Source: Zoogloea sp. 1C4 | GTDB lineage: Bacteria; Pseudomonadota; Gammaproteobacteria; Burkholderiales; Rhodocyclaceae | Direction: 5' to 3' | Length of the DNA: 64,000 nt | Assembly: GCF_009469605.1 (NCBI RefSeq) | Contig: NZ_SSXU01000006.1 | Coordinates: 124,001-188,000 of the forward strand | Shown: positions 30,091 through 38,402 of the stretch, one piece after another | Layout: each line of letters begins with the position of its first letter | Position numbering within the stretch: the first letter of the stretch is position 1 | Translations under genes and position numbers: made by a program | The notes under the pieces: generated by a model | What the model was told of the DNA's origin: nothing | Seen by the model: only the letters and a program-made list of their open reading frames with translations | The model's database searches: none

Positions 30091-32793
30091 ATGATGACTG
30101 CCGATTACCTTGATTCGCTGGGCGAAGCGGTCTTCAACGCGCTGGGCGTGTGCCGCGTCGGGCTGGCGGGCGATGCTGCTGCGCTCGCCGGACGCCTCGC
30201 CGCCCGCGGCATGGCCTGCCCGAGCGACGGCCCGCGGGATGCGTGGGTGATCGTCACCACGCTCGATGAGCTGGTCCGTGGCGAGGTGATCCCCGCCGAT
30301 GCCGGCACCCATCCGGCCTTCGTGGTGTGTCGCGATGCCGCCACCGACGGCGCCGCGCCACTGCGGGCACGGGTCGAGGCGGCGATGATCGGCCATGGCT
30401 ACATCAAGCACCCGGCCACCACCGAACTCTTCGGCTACGCCCGGCTCGACGCCAGCAACACCGAATGTTGGGCACTGTTCGATTTCCGGCCGCCGGTGTT
30501 TGCCGACGGCGACACGCCCGACCGCGCGAAGCGCGAGCGTGACCTGCACAGCGACATGCTCCGCGAAGCCGGCGTGCGCTCTGACGCCCACGTGGTGCGC
30601 TACCAGCTGGCGGCAACACTGGTCCGTCCGGGCGACACCGTGCTCGACGCCGCCTGCGGCCTCGGCTACGGCAGCCACGTGCTGGCCAGCCTGTCGCCGG
30701 CGGCGCGGATCACCGGCATCGATCTCTCCGACTGGGCCGTGGATTTCGCCCGGCGCAACTACGCCAGTGATCGCGTCGACTTCCGCTGCGGCTCGCTGCC
30801 CGAAGCGCTGGACGAGGTGGCGGACGCCTCCGTCGATTTCGTGGTGTCCCTCGAAACGCTGGAGCACGTGACCGACCCGCAAGCCCTGCTGGCGGCCTTC
30901 GACCGCGTGCTCAAGCCCGGTGGGCGGATCTTCGTCAGCGTGCCCAACGACTGGGCCGACGAGACGGGTGAAGACCCGAACCCCCATCACCTGCACGTGT
31001 ACGACTGGGCGCGGGTGCGTGACGAGCTCGCCGCGCACTTCGTGGTCGAATCCGCCTGGAGCCTCACCGCCAGCGGCTGCAAGACCGGCGCTGACCGCGT
31101 CTGGCGCCCCCAGCCCCGCAAGCTCGACGCCGTCGGGCTGGATGCCGCTGCCGCCACCGAAGGCGAATGGTGGCTGGTGTGCGCCAGCAAGTCGCCCCTG
31201 GCCGACACTCCGCGGCCCTACGACGCAAGCATCCACGCCGGCTTCGAAGGCAAGACTCACCTCGTCGATTTTGCCGAGCACTACGACCGCCCGTGGCTGG
31301 TCCACGCGATGGTCGAGCTGCCCTGGCGCATCCGCGACAAATCCGCGCTGCTGGCCCTCGCGCAGGCCGTGGTGGCCGGCGCCCGCGCTGGCTCCGCCGA
31401 TCTGGGCGCCGGGCTCACTGTCACCGGCTGGCGGATTCTCGAAGACGCCGGCCCGGCAGGCGCGGCTGCCGACGCCTGGCTCGCCCGGGTCGGTGCCTAT
31501 CTCGACGCCGGCCACGCCGACGCCAACCCCCACGTGCGTCGCTGGTGCGTGTCGCTGGATTACCTGCGCGCGCGCTTCCTCGAAGCCCGAGGCGATGCGG
31601 CCGGCGCCGATGCCGCCTATCAGGCGGTAGTGGACGCCGACGTGCTGCACATCACGCCCACTCTTGGTACCAAGCAGGCCGACGCCGCCCTGCGCGCCGG
31701 TGTGCTGGCCTTCCGCGAAGGGCGCGCCGACCAGGCCGTGGCCCGCTGGCAGGCCGGGCTCGATGCCGCCTTCCGCTGCCTGCAGGCCGATGCGCTGGAG
31801 TTTGTCGGCAACCGCAGCAAGCCCTTCATTTTTGCGATGAACGATCTCGTCGAGATCGCCGACGGCGCCACCCGCCTGGGCAACGCCATCCGCGCGGTGA
31901 CCAGCCACCGGCCGGACGAGCGGATGACCGTTGCACGTCTGCTTGGCGGGGTCACCCAGCGCTCCCTGCGCAGCGCCCTGGGCGAGCTCCAGGCCCGCGT
32001 CAGTCAGCTCTCGGCCGATCTCGACCGTCACGGCGAGGCCCTCGCCACGGCCCAGTCGCTGGCAGAGGCGCGGGGCGCTCAGGTCGAACATCTGCAGGCC
32101 GCCCTCGACGACGCCCAGGCGCTGGCCCGTCAGCGCGGTGGCGACCAGCACGAACTGATCGCCCGGCTCGATCAGACCCAGGCGGCGCTCGAAGAGATCC
32201 AGAACCTCGCCCGGTTGCGGGCCGACGAGATCGCCGATCTGACGGGCCGCCTGGATCGCACCCAGGCGGCGCTGGAAGAAGCCCAGGCGCTGGCGGCCGC
32301 CCGCAACGCCGAAACCGCTGCCGTTGCGGCGCGGCTGGATCAGACCCAGGCAGCCCTCGAGGATGCCCAGCGGCTTGCCGCAACCCGCGTCGATGAGACC
32401 GCCGCGCTGTCGACCCGGCTCGATCAGACCCAGGCAGCGCTGGAGGAAACCCAGCGGCTCGCCGTGGAGCGTGCCGCCGAGGCCCAGAAACTGCAGGCGG
32501 CCGTCGAGTTCCTGCAAGGCCTCGTGGCCGAGCGGGACGCAACGATCCGCACCCTCGAGGCCGCAATCACCGAGCGGGACGCGAGCATCGGCCGCCTGGA
32601 TGTTGCAGCCGCAGAGCGGGACATGCGTCTTGCCGATCAGGCTGCGCACATCGACGCGCTCACGGCGGCTGTTGCCGCCGCCGACGAGGAAACCCGCGTC
32701 TGGCAGGGCCGACACGCCGAAGTGGTCAACTCCCGCGTCTGGCGCGCCGCTTCCGCGCTCGGCCTGACGCCCAAACCTTCCGGTGGGCGCTGA
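30091..32793 (+). CDS. SAM-dependent methyltransferase with long C-terminal coiled coil (putative glycan chain terminator/ruler)
   Basis: 900 residues. An N-terminal region (1-170) leads into a Rossmann methyltransferase with motif I VLDAACGLGYG (about 184-194) and SLETLEHVTDPQALLAAFDR, ending near 340. The middle (about 390-620) is helical and TPR-like. Residues about 625-880 are a coiled coil, including four consecutive 28-residue repeats (692-803) each starting RLDQTQAALE or RLDRTQAALE. The C-terminal end (NSRVWRAASALGLTPK) resembles ends of other glycan-locus coiled-coil proteins. It starts directly after the wzt stop. By analogy with WbdD of E. coli O9a, a methyltransferase on a coiled-coil ruler next to a Wzt with a binding domain would cap the glycan and set its length. 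No kinase domain is seen, so the cap would be methyl alone. Confidence 0.82.
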   Translation: MMTADYLDSLGEAVFNALGVCRVGLAGDAAALAGRLAARGMACPSDGPRDAWVIVTTLDELVRGEVIPADAGTHPAFVVCRDAATDGAAPLRARVEAAMIGHGYIKHPATTELFGYARLDASNTECWALFDFRPPVFADGDTPDRAKRERDLHSDMLREAGVRSDAHVVRYQLAATLVRPGDTVLDAACGLGYGSHVLASLSPAARITGIDLSDWAVDFARRNYASDRVDFRCGSLPEALDEVADASVDFVVSLETLEHVTDPQALLAAFDRVLKPGGRIFVSVPNDWADETGEDPNPHHLHVYDWARVRDELAAHFVVESAWSLTASGCKTGADRVWRPQPRKLDAVGLDAAAATEGEWWLVCASKSPLADTPRPYDASIHAGFEGKTHLVDFAEHYDRPWLVHAMVELPWRIRDKSALLALAQAVVAGARAGSADLGAGLTVTGWRILEDAGPAGAAADAWLARVGAYLDAGHADANPHVRRWCVSLDYLRARFLEARGDAAGADAAYQAVVDADVLHITPTLGTKQADAALRAGVLAFREGRADQAVARWQAGLDAAFRCLQADALEFVGNRSKPFIFAMNDLVEIADGATRLGNAIRAVTSHRPDERMTVARLLGGVTQRSLRSALGELQARVSQLSADLDRHGEALATAQSLAEARGAQVEHLQAALDDAQALARQRGGDQHELIARLDQTQAALEEIQNLARLRADEIADLTGRLDRTQAALEEAQALAAARNAETAAVAARLDQTQAALEDAQRLAATRVDETAALSTRLDQTQAALEETQRLAVERAAEAQKLQAAVEFLQGLVAERDATIRTLEAAITERDASIGRLDVAAAERDMRLADQAAHIDALTAAVAAADEETRVWQGRHAEVVNSRVWRAASALGLTPKPSGGR
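32164..32499 (+). repeat. Four tandem 84-base units encoding 28-residue coiled-coil repeats
   Basis: Units start at 32164, 32248, 32332 and 32416, each 84 bases (28 residues, exactly four heptads). They share RLD-Q/R-TQAALE at the beginning, then L-A/AAR/VER and an E-T/I-A position. A related degenerate unit lies upstream (DLDRHGEALATAQSLAEARG). The in-frame, heptad-matched length means units can be lost or gained without breaking the coil. Confidence 0.85.
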
Positions 32794-32839
32794 GCGCGGC
32801 CCGACCGATCACCCCATTCAATTCTTCAAGAGTCGCAAA

Positions 32840-35536
32840 ATGTCCCAAGTCTGGATGAACCTTCCGCTGACACCGACCAACGACCTCGTCAAGGACGAGG
32901 CGTCGGGCACCTGGACGTCGGTCGGTGACGATCCCCAGCTTTACGTGGATCTCGAAGCCAATGGCCAGGGCGGCCTGCAGGGCTGGGTGCACATCGAGCT
33001 TGAACTCGAGTTCATCGAGAACGCCCGCCGGCCCCAGCTGTTCTGGGACGACGGTTCGGGCTTCAGCGAGAGCAAGACCTGCCTGATGCCGCTGCCCGTG
33101 GGCGGGCGCAGCAGCCTGTTCCTGTTCTTCCACTACCCGCTACGCGCGCTGCGGGTCGATCCGACCAACTGCGAGGCGAAGTTCCGTCTTGGCGCCCTCA
33201 AGCTGCGGCGCACCTCGCGGGTGGCGGCCGCTGCCTCGGCGGCGCGGCCTTACGTGCGCCGGGCGATCAAGAACCCGGGCCTGTACTGGCGCTTCGGCCG
33301 CGACGTGGCCGAACTGTGGCGCCTGAAGGGCTCGCACTCGGTGCGCCTGGCGGTGCAGGAGCTCATCTCCACCCAGAGCGGCGCCCAGATGCGCCAGTAC
33401 GTGGGCACCCAGCTGGCCTTCGCCCGTCAGGGCATCGGCCGCAGCAAGTCCGAAGGGCGCAGCGGCGGCGGGGCGGTGAGCTTCGGCCACGGCCGGATGA
33501 AGAGCGCCGGCAAGAGCGAACGCATGCACATCGGCATCGGCCTCGTCGAGCACTTCGGCGACATCGTGGCCTGCGAGCCGGTGGTGCGTCACCTGCGCAA
33601 GCAGTACCCGGATGCCGAGATCTCGTGGGTCGTGCGCGACATCTTCCGCGAGCTGATCGACAACCATCCCGAGATCGACAACACCATCGCCGTCGACTGC
33701 CTGACCGACTGGATCAAGTGGCGCTCCCACGGGGCGTTCGACAAGATCGTCGACCTGCATGTGAACGGCCGCATCTGCCAGAGCTGCCGGATTCCCCTCA
33801 ACAAGACCGAGGGTGATCTCACCATCACCGGCGACACCCATTTTGTTCACGGCAACCTGCTGCAGGCCATGACCAAGGGCGCCGGCCTCGAGGTGCCCGA
33901 CGACGCGCCGCGCATCTACATCCCGGAGGTGGCCCGCACCACCGTCGACGGCCTGGGCCTGCCCGAGCGTTACGTGGTCTTCCACACCAAGTCGAACGCC
34001 GACGAGAAGGACTGGAACTTCGCCAACTGGAAGCGCCTCGCCCTCGAAGTCATCGAGATGGGCTACGACGTGGTCGAGATCGGCCTGTCGCCGAACATCC
34101 ACGACGTGCCCAAGGGCTACCACAATTTCTGCGGCCGCACGACGCTGCTGGAGGCCGCCGAGATCATCCGCCGCGCCGCGCTGTTCGTCGGCGTCGAGAG
34201 CGGCCCCGGCCACTTCGCCAACGCGGTGGGCACCCGCTCGGTGATCCTCATCGGCCAGCTCCAGCGCTTCAAGACCTACAACCCCTACAGCGGCGATTTC
34301 GGCAAGGAAAAGAACATCATCTTCGCCCGCAACTCCGATGGCCCAGCCGCTGCGCTGGGCTACGAGCCGGTGCGCGACGCGGTGGTGAAGGGGCTGGGCG
34401 AGGGCGCCGCTGCGCCCGTCGCGTCCGTCTCGGTGGTTGACCCTGTTAAGCCGACGGCGAGCCAGGATGTCGATCCGCGCCTGATCGCCTTCTACCTGCC
34501 CCAGTACCACCCGATCCCCGAGAACGACCACGCCTGGGGCAAGGGCTTCACCGAGTGGCGCAACGTGGGCAAGTCCGGTGCCTTCTACGAAGGCCAGTAC
34601 CAGCCGCGCCTGCCGGGCGAGCTCGGCTACTACGACCTGCGCCTGCCGGAAGTCATGGAGCACCAGGCCGAGCTGGCCAAGGCCCACGGCATCCATGGCT
34701 TCTGCTACTACTACTACTGGTTCAACGGCCGGCGCCTGCTCAACAAGCCCCTCGACCAGATGCTGCGCAGCCGCAAGCCGGACATGCCCTTCTGCTTCTG
34801 CTGGGCCAACGAAAACTGGACCCGCCGCTGGGACGGCATGTCGAAGGAGATCATCGTCCCGCAGAACCACTGCCCGGAAGACGACCTCGCCTTCATCCGC
34901 AACCTCTTCCCGGCCTTCGAAGACCCGCGCTACATCCGCGTCGACGGCAAGCCGCTGTTGATCGTCTATCGCACCGATCTGTTCCCCGATCCGGCGATGA
35001 CCGCCGAGCTGTGGCGCAACGAAGCCCGCAAGGCCGGCTTCGGCGATCTGTACCTGCTGCGCTGCGAGAGCAACGACCCCTTCACCACGCCGGACTCCAT
35101 CGGCTTCGACGCCTCCTACGAGGTGCCGACCTTCATCCTGCCGGACGAGCTCAAGCTCGACGACCTGGGCCCGCTCAAGGTGTCGCCGGATTTCGTCGGC
35201 CGCATCTTCGACTATCGCAAGATCGTCGATTACTACTGCAACCGCCCGCCGGTTCCGTACAAGCGCTACCGCGACCCGATGCTGGCCTGGGACAACACCC
35301 CGCGCCACGGCAACCGCGCCACGATCTACCACAACGTGACGCCGGAGCTCTACGAGCGCTGGATGCGCGACTGCTATGAAGATGCCCGCCGCAAGTTTGT
35401 CGGCGAGGAGCGGCTGGTGTTCGTGAACGCCTGGAACGAGTGGGCCGAAGGTTCGTATCTGGAACCCGACCTGAAGTTTGGCCGGGCCTATCTGGAGGCG
35501 ACTGCCCGAGCGGTGGGCCATCCTCTGGGCCGCTGA
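32840..35536 (+). CDS. Fusion of GT9-type glycosyltransferase and WbsX-like (GH99-related) domain
   Basis: 898 residues. The N-terminal 210 residues are a beta-rich region of unknown role. Residues about 230-530 resemble the GT9 (heptosyltransferase/ADP-heptose-LPS) family: GIGLVEHFGDIVACEPVVRH, then RYVVFHTKSN and the second-domain LFVGVESGPGHFANAVGT. Residues about 555-895 are a WbsX-like domain of the GH99-related family: LIAFYLPQYHPIPENDHAWG, GKGFTEWRNVGK, HGIHGFCYYYYWFNGRRLL, CWANENWTRRWDG and VNAWNEWAEGSYLEPD. GT9 and WbsX occur separately in many O-antigen loci; here they are one protein. ATG 32840 is chosen as the first good start after the preceding gene. A heptose donor is plausible given hldA, hldD and gmhA downstream. 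Confidence 0.85.
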   Translation: MSQVWMNLPLTPTNDLVKDEASGTWTSVGDDPQLYVDLEANGQGGLQGWVHIELELEFIENARRPQLFWDDGSGFSESKTCLMPLPVGGRSSLFLFFHYPLRALRVDPTNCEAKFRLGALKLRRTSRVAAAASAARPYVRRAIKNPGLYWRFGRDVAELWRLKGSHSVRLAVQELISTQSGAQMRQYVGTQLAFARQGIGRSKSEGRSGGGAVSFGHGRMKSAGKSERMHIGIGLVEHFGDIVACEPVVRHLRKQYPDAEISWVVRDIFRELIDNHPEIDNTIAVDCLTDWIKWRSHGAFDKIVDLHVNGRICQSCRIPLNKTEGDLTITGDTHFVHGNLLQAMTKGAGLEVPDDAPRIYIPEVARTTVDGLGLPERYVVFHTKSNADEKDWNFANWKRLALEVIEMGYDVVEIGLSPNIHDVPKGYHNFCGRTTLLEAAEIIRRAALFVGVESGPGHFANAVGTRSVILIGQLQRFKTYNPYSGDFGKEKNIIFARNSDGPAAALGYEPVRDAVVKGLGEGAAAPVASVSVVDPVKPTASQDVDPRLIAFYLPQYHPIPENDHAWGKGFTEWRNVGKSGAFYEGQYQPRLPGELGYYDLRLPEVMEHQAELAKAHGIHGFCYYYYWFNGRRLLNKPLDQMLRSRKPDMPFCFCWANENWTRRWDGMSKEIIVPQNHCPEDDLAFIRNLFPAFEDPRYIRVDGKPLLIVYRTDLFPDPAMTAELWRNEARKAGFGDLYLLRCESNDPFTTPDSIGFDASYEVPTFILPDELKLDDLGPLKVSPDFVGRIFDYRKIVDYYCNRPPVPYKRYRDPMLAWDNTPRHGNRATIYHNVTPELYERWMRDCYEDARRKFVGEERLVFVNAWNEWAEGSYLEPDLKFGRAYLEATARAVGHPLGR

Positions 35537-35570
35537 GCGGCGAGGACGCCATTTTCCCCGTTCGAGGTTT

Positions 35571-35601
35571 CCCGCCACGGCCCCCAGCCGGACGTGGCGG
35601 G
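35571..35601. other. Hairpin between the GT9-WbsX and acyltransferase genes
   Basis: CCCGCCACG (35571-35579) pairs with CGTGGCGGG (35593-35601) around a 13-base loop. There is no T-run, so it is not a clear terminator. In the middle of a long co-directional locus it could slow polymerase or stabilise an mRNA end. Confidence 0.35.
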
Positions 35602-35635
35602 GTCGCCTGAAGGCACTGCAGAGACAGGATCGGCC

Positions 35636-38344
35636 ATGTTCTATTCCATCAACTTCCTCCGGTTCATCGCCAGCGTGGGCGTGGTGATCCACCACGCCCT
35701 CGGCTTTACGGGCACCCAGATCAGCGTGGGTGCGGCCGGCGTGGATGTGTTCTTCATCATCAGCGGGATCGTCATCGGTTTCTCCACCGGAGAAAAGACG
35801 ACCCCCTATGCGTTCTTCGCCAAGCGTTTCATCCGGGTTCTGCCCTTGTACTGGCTGGCGACCTTTGCCTACCTGGGCTTCAAGTTCCTCGAGTGGAACG
35901 ACCTGCCCCAGTCCGAGACATTCTGGCGCTCAATGCTGCTGTGGCCGGATTTCGGGACCGGCTGGCACCCGATCTACTACCCGGGTTGGACGCTGGGCTA
36001 TGAGCTGTTCTTCTATCTGGTCTTTGGCACGATCTTCACCTTTGCCCGAAAGAACGCCGCCGCCCTCTGTGCGCTGGTGATGTGCTGCGTGTCGCTGGTG
36101 CTGATCCCGGTGCCGGGCAAGACGGGTGTCCATTTCGATAGCCGTCTGTGCTTCGAGTTCGTGTTTGGTCTGATCTTTGCCCACCTGTTCCTGAAGCGCC
36201 GGATGGTCATCGATCCGAAGCTCGGGACGGCCAGCGCCGTGGCGGCGCTCGTCATCTTCAGCCTCAACTACACCTCGAACGGGATCGACCGCGTGCTTGC
36301 CTGGGGCGTGCCGAGCCTGCTGCTCGTGATCGGTCTGTTCGCCCACGAGCGCTCGCCTTTCTTCCGTCGTCGTTTTGCCGTGATCCTGGGGGACGCCAGC
36401 TACTCCGTCTATCTCGTGCATATCACTGTCATCGAGTTCATCCTCGAGACGCTCAAGCGTAACGACGTCTCCGCTGAGGCGATCAAGGCACAGTGGCCGC
36501 TCACGCTGTTGGTGCTGGTGGGGGCGTCGGTGGCTGTCGGCGTGATGGTTCACCGATTCGTGGAACAGCCTCTTCTCGAATACCTGCGCCGCGTGCTGCT
36601 CGGCGGTGAGCGGTTGAAGACGCCGGTTGCCGATGTCGAGGCCGTCCTGCCGGTGGCGGAGGCGCCCGCGGACGTGCTCCCCGAGCCTGCTCCGTCGCCG
36701 GTCGTGCCGGCTGTTGCCGCGCCCAAGCCAGAGCCCGTTGCCGCACCGCCGCGCGTCCGCAAGCCGGTGGTTGTCGATGAGCGTCGTCTGCCGCTCCGGC
36801 TCGACTGGAAGCCGCTCGCGCTGCCCGTCCTGCTGGTCGGGGTCTTCCTGGCGTGGGTCATCTCCCGCGCCTTCGACTGGCCTCAGGCGGACGATTTCCT
36901 CCTCGTTGACTGGTTTCGTCGGCTCTTCATCACCGGCGAACTGGGCATTGGTGACGTGCTGACGCTCAAGAACGGACCGCACCCGGTCGGCTTCCAGGCC
37001 CTCGTCACGGTGCTGCTCTTCAAGGTCTTCGGGGTCAGCTTCAACCTGCTGGTGGGGCTCAACCTGCTCATCGCGGCCGCCTGCGGGCTGCTCCTCTCGG
37101 CCCTCGTGCTGTCCGACAGCAACAGCCGTCTCGTGAGATGGGTTGCGCCCGTCTTGCTGATGGTCGTCTTCCTGCATCCGATCCAGATGAACCACCTGGT
37201 GTGGCCTTTCGAGCTCGGGTTGTTCATGGTCAGCCTGGCCCTGGTGGCGAACGTGGCGCTGGTGGAATTCCGTGGTGTCCGGGCGGTTCCGTGGGTCGCC
37301 GCGGTGTGCCTGCTGGGCACGATGTCCACCGGACAAGGCGGTTTCCTGTGGGTGCTGGCCGGCCTGCACTTCCTGCTCTTCGGCGGCCCCGGGCGTTATG
37401 GCCGGGCCGGCGGCTTCCTGATGGCATTCGCGGTGGTTTCGGCCTACCTGACGTCCAGCACCGGTGAAGTGAGCGGGCTGATGAACGATGGGGTAGGCGG
37501 CTTGATCCTTTACTTCGCGCAGCTGTTCGGTGGCGTCTTCGGTGTGCGCGGCACGCGCAGCACCTGGGTGCTCGGCGCGCTGGTGCTGGCTGTCGCCCTT
37601 GGCCTGGCAGTGGCCGCCATCGTTCGTCGGCAGGCAGCCCGGCCGATCGAGCGGGCGGGCGTGGTGCTGGTGGCAGGCGCCTTGCTGATGGCGGTCGGTT
37701 TCACGCTGGCGCGCTACAAGTTCGGCATCGTGTGGGCGCTCGACCGTTTCCACGCAGCGCCGCTGCTGGTGCCGGTGCTGGCGGGCATCGTGCTGCTCGC
37801 GTCCCGCTATTTCGAGACGGGCGCATCCCTCGCGGCGCGCGGCCTTGCCTTGTTCGCCCAGACCGGTGTCGTGGCAAGCGTGGTGATGGCGGTTCCGTAC
37901 GCCACGGGGCGTTTCAACGAGCAGATCACCGCCCGGGGCTTCGGCATGGCCGTGGCGTGTGATCAGCAGGACGACCCTTACCTTGAAACCTCGGCCAGCG
38001 GCCTGGCCGACTGGAGCTTCTTCCTGCTGACCAAGAACCGTGACGTCCTGGCGCCCCTGTGTACCGACCGGCTGCCGGTCGACGCCCGTGCGTTGCTGAA
38101 GCTGCCGGACGACTTCGCTGGCTGGATCAGCCGCGAGCCGGCCACCGCCGACGGCCTGACCGCCCTGTGGCGGATCTACCAGACCCACGGCGACCTGCAG
38201 CGGGCTTTCCCGCCGAGCCAGCCGGACGTGGGCAAGAACCTGCTCATGTTTGCACGCAACAACGCGCTGACTGGCAGCCAGTACGAGAAGGACATCCTTG
38301 GGCCCCATGCAGACCTTTACGTCCGGCTGCACGACGCCAAGTGA
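35636..38344 (+). CDS. Acyltransferase-3 domain fused to a GT-C-like multi-helix membrane domain
   Basis: 902 residues. The first 325 are an acyltransferase-3 (OafA/YrhL) domain: NFLRFIASVGVVIHHALGF with the essential His20, GAAGVDVFFIISG, and GDASYSVYLVHITVIEFIL near its end. A Pro/Ala/Val-rich linker (about 335-390) leads to a second membrane domain (about 395-900). There an acidic pair Asp419-Asp420 (WPQADDFLLVDW) follows the first helix, the place of the catalytic acid in GT-C glycosyltransferases. The second half matches the layout of the next gene, including a C-terminal periplasmic tail (LWRIYQTHGDLQRAF). A protein that both O-acylates and glycosylates, or one bringing the two activities together at the outer face of the inner membrane, is inferred. 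Confidence 0.8.
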   Translation: MFYSINFLRFIASVGVVIHHALGFTGTQISVGAAGVDVFFIISGIVIGFSTGEKTTPYAFFAKRFIRVLPLYWLATFAYLGFKFLEWNDLPQSETFWRSMLLWPDFGTGWHPIYYPGWTLGYELFFYLVFGTIFTFARKNAAALCALVMCCVSLVLIPVPGKTGVHFDSRLCFEFVFGLIFAHLFLKRRMVIDPKLGTASAVAALVIFSLNYTSNGIDRVLAWGVPSLLLVIGLFAHERSPFFRRRFAVILGDASYSVYLVHITVIEFILETLKRNDVSAEAIKAQWPLTLLVLVGASVAVGVMVHRFVEQPLLEYLRRVLLGGERLKTPVADVEAVLPVAEAPADVLPEPAPSPVVPAVAAPKPEPVAAPPRVRKPVVVDERRLPLRLDWKPLALPVLLVGVFLAWVISRAFDWPQADDFLLVDWFRRLFITGELGIGDVLTLKNGPHPVGFQALVTVLLFKVFGVSFNLLVGLNLLIAAACGLLLSALVLSDSNSRLVRWVAPVLLMVVFLHPIQMNHLVWPFELGLFMVSLALVANVALVEFRGVRAVPWVAAVCLLGTMSTGQGGFLWVLAGLHFLLFGGPGRYGRAGGFLMAFAVVSAYLTSSTGEVSGLMNDGVGGLILYFAQLFGGVFGVRGTRSTWVLGALVLAVALGLAVAAIVRRQAARPIERAGVVLVAGALLMAVGFTLARYKFGIVWALDRFHAAPLLVPVLAGIVLLASRYFETGASLAARGLALFAQTGVVASVVMAVPYATGRFNEQITARGFGMAVACDQQDDPYLETSASGLADWSFFLLTKNRDVLAPLCTDRLPVDARALLKLPDDFAGWISREPATADGLTALWRIYQTHGDLQRAFPPSQPDVGKNLLMFARNNALTGSQYEKDILGPHADLYVRLHDAK

Positions 38345-38402
38345 TGGTGCTGATGAATGAACCGGCAGGCTTCCACCGGGCAAATCGTGGTGAGGTGAAT
38401 TG

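Noticed and set aside
28741-32715. Open frame of 1324 codons antisense to wzt and the methyltransferase
   Set aside because: It crosses two well-defined genes and has no recognisable motif.
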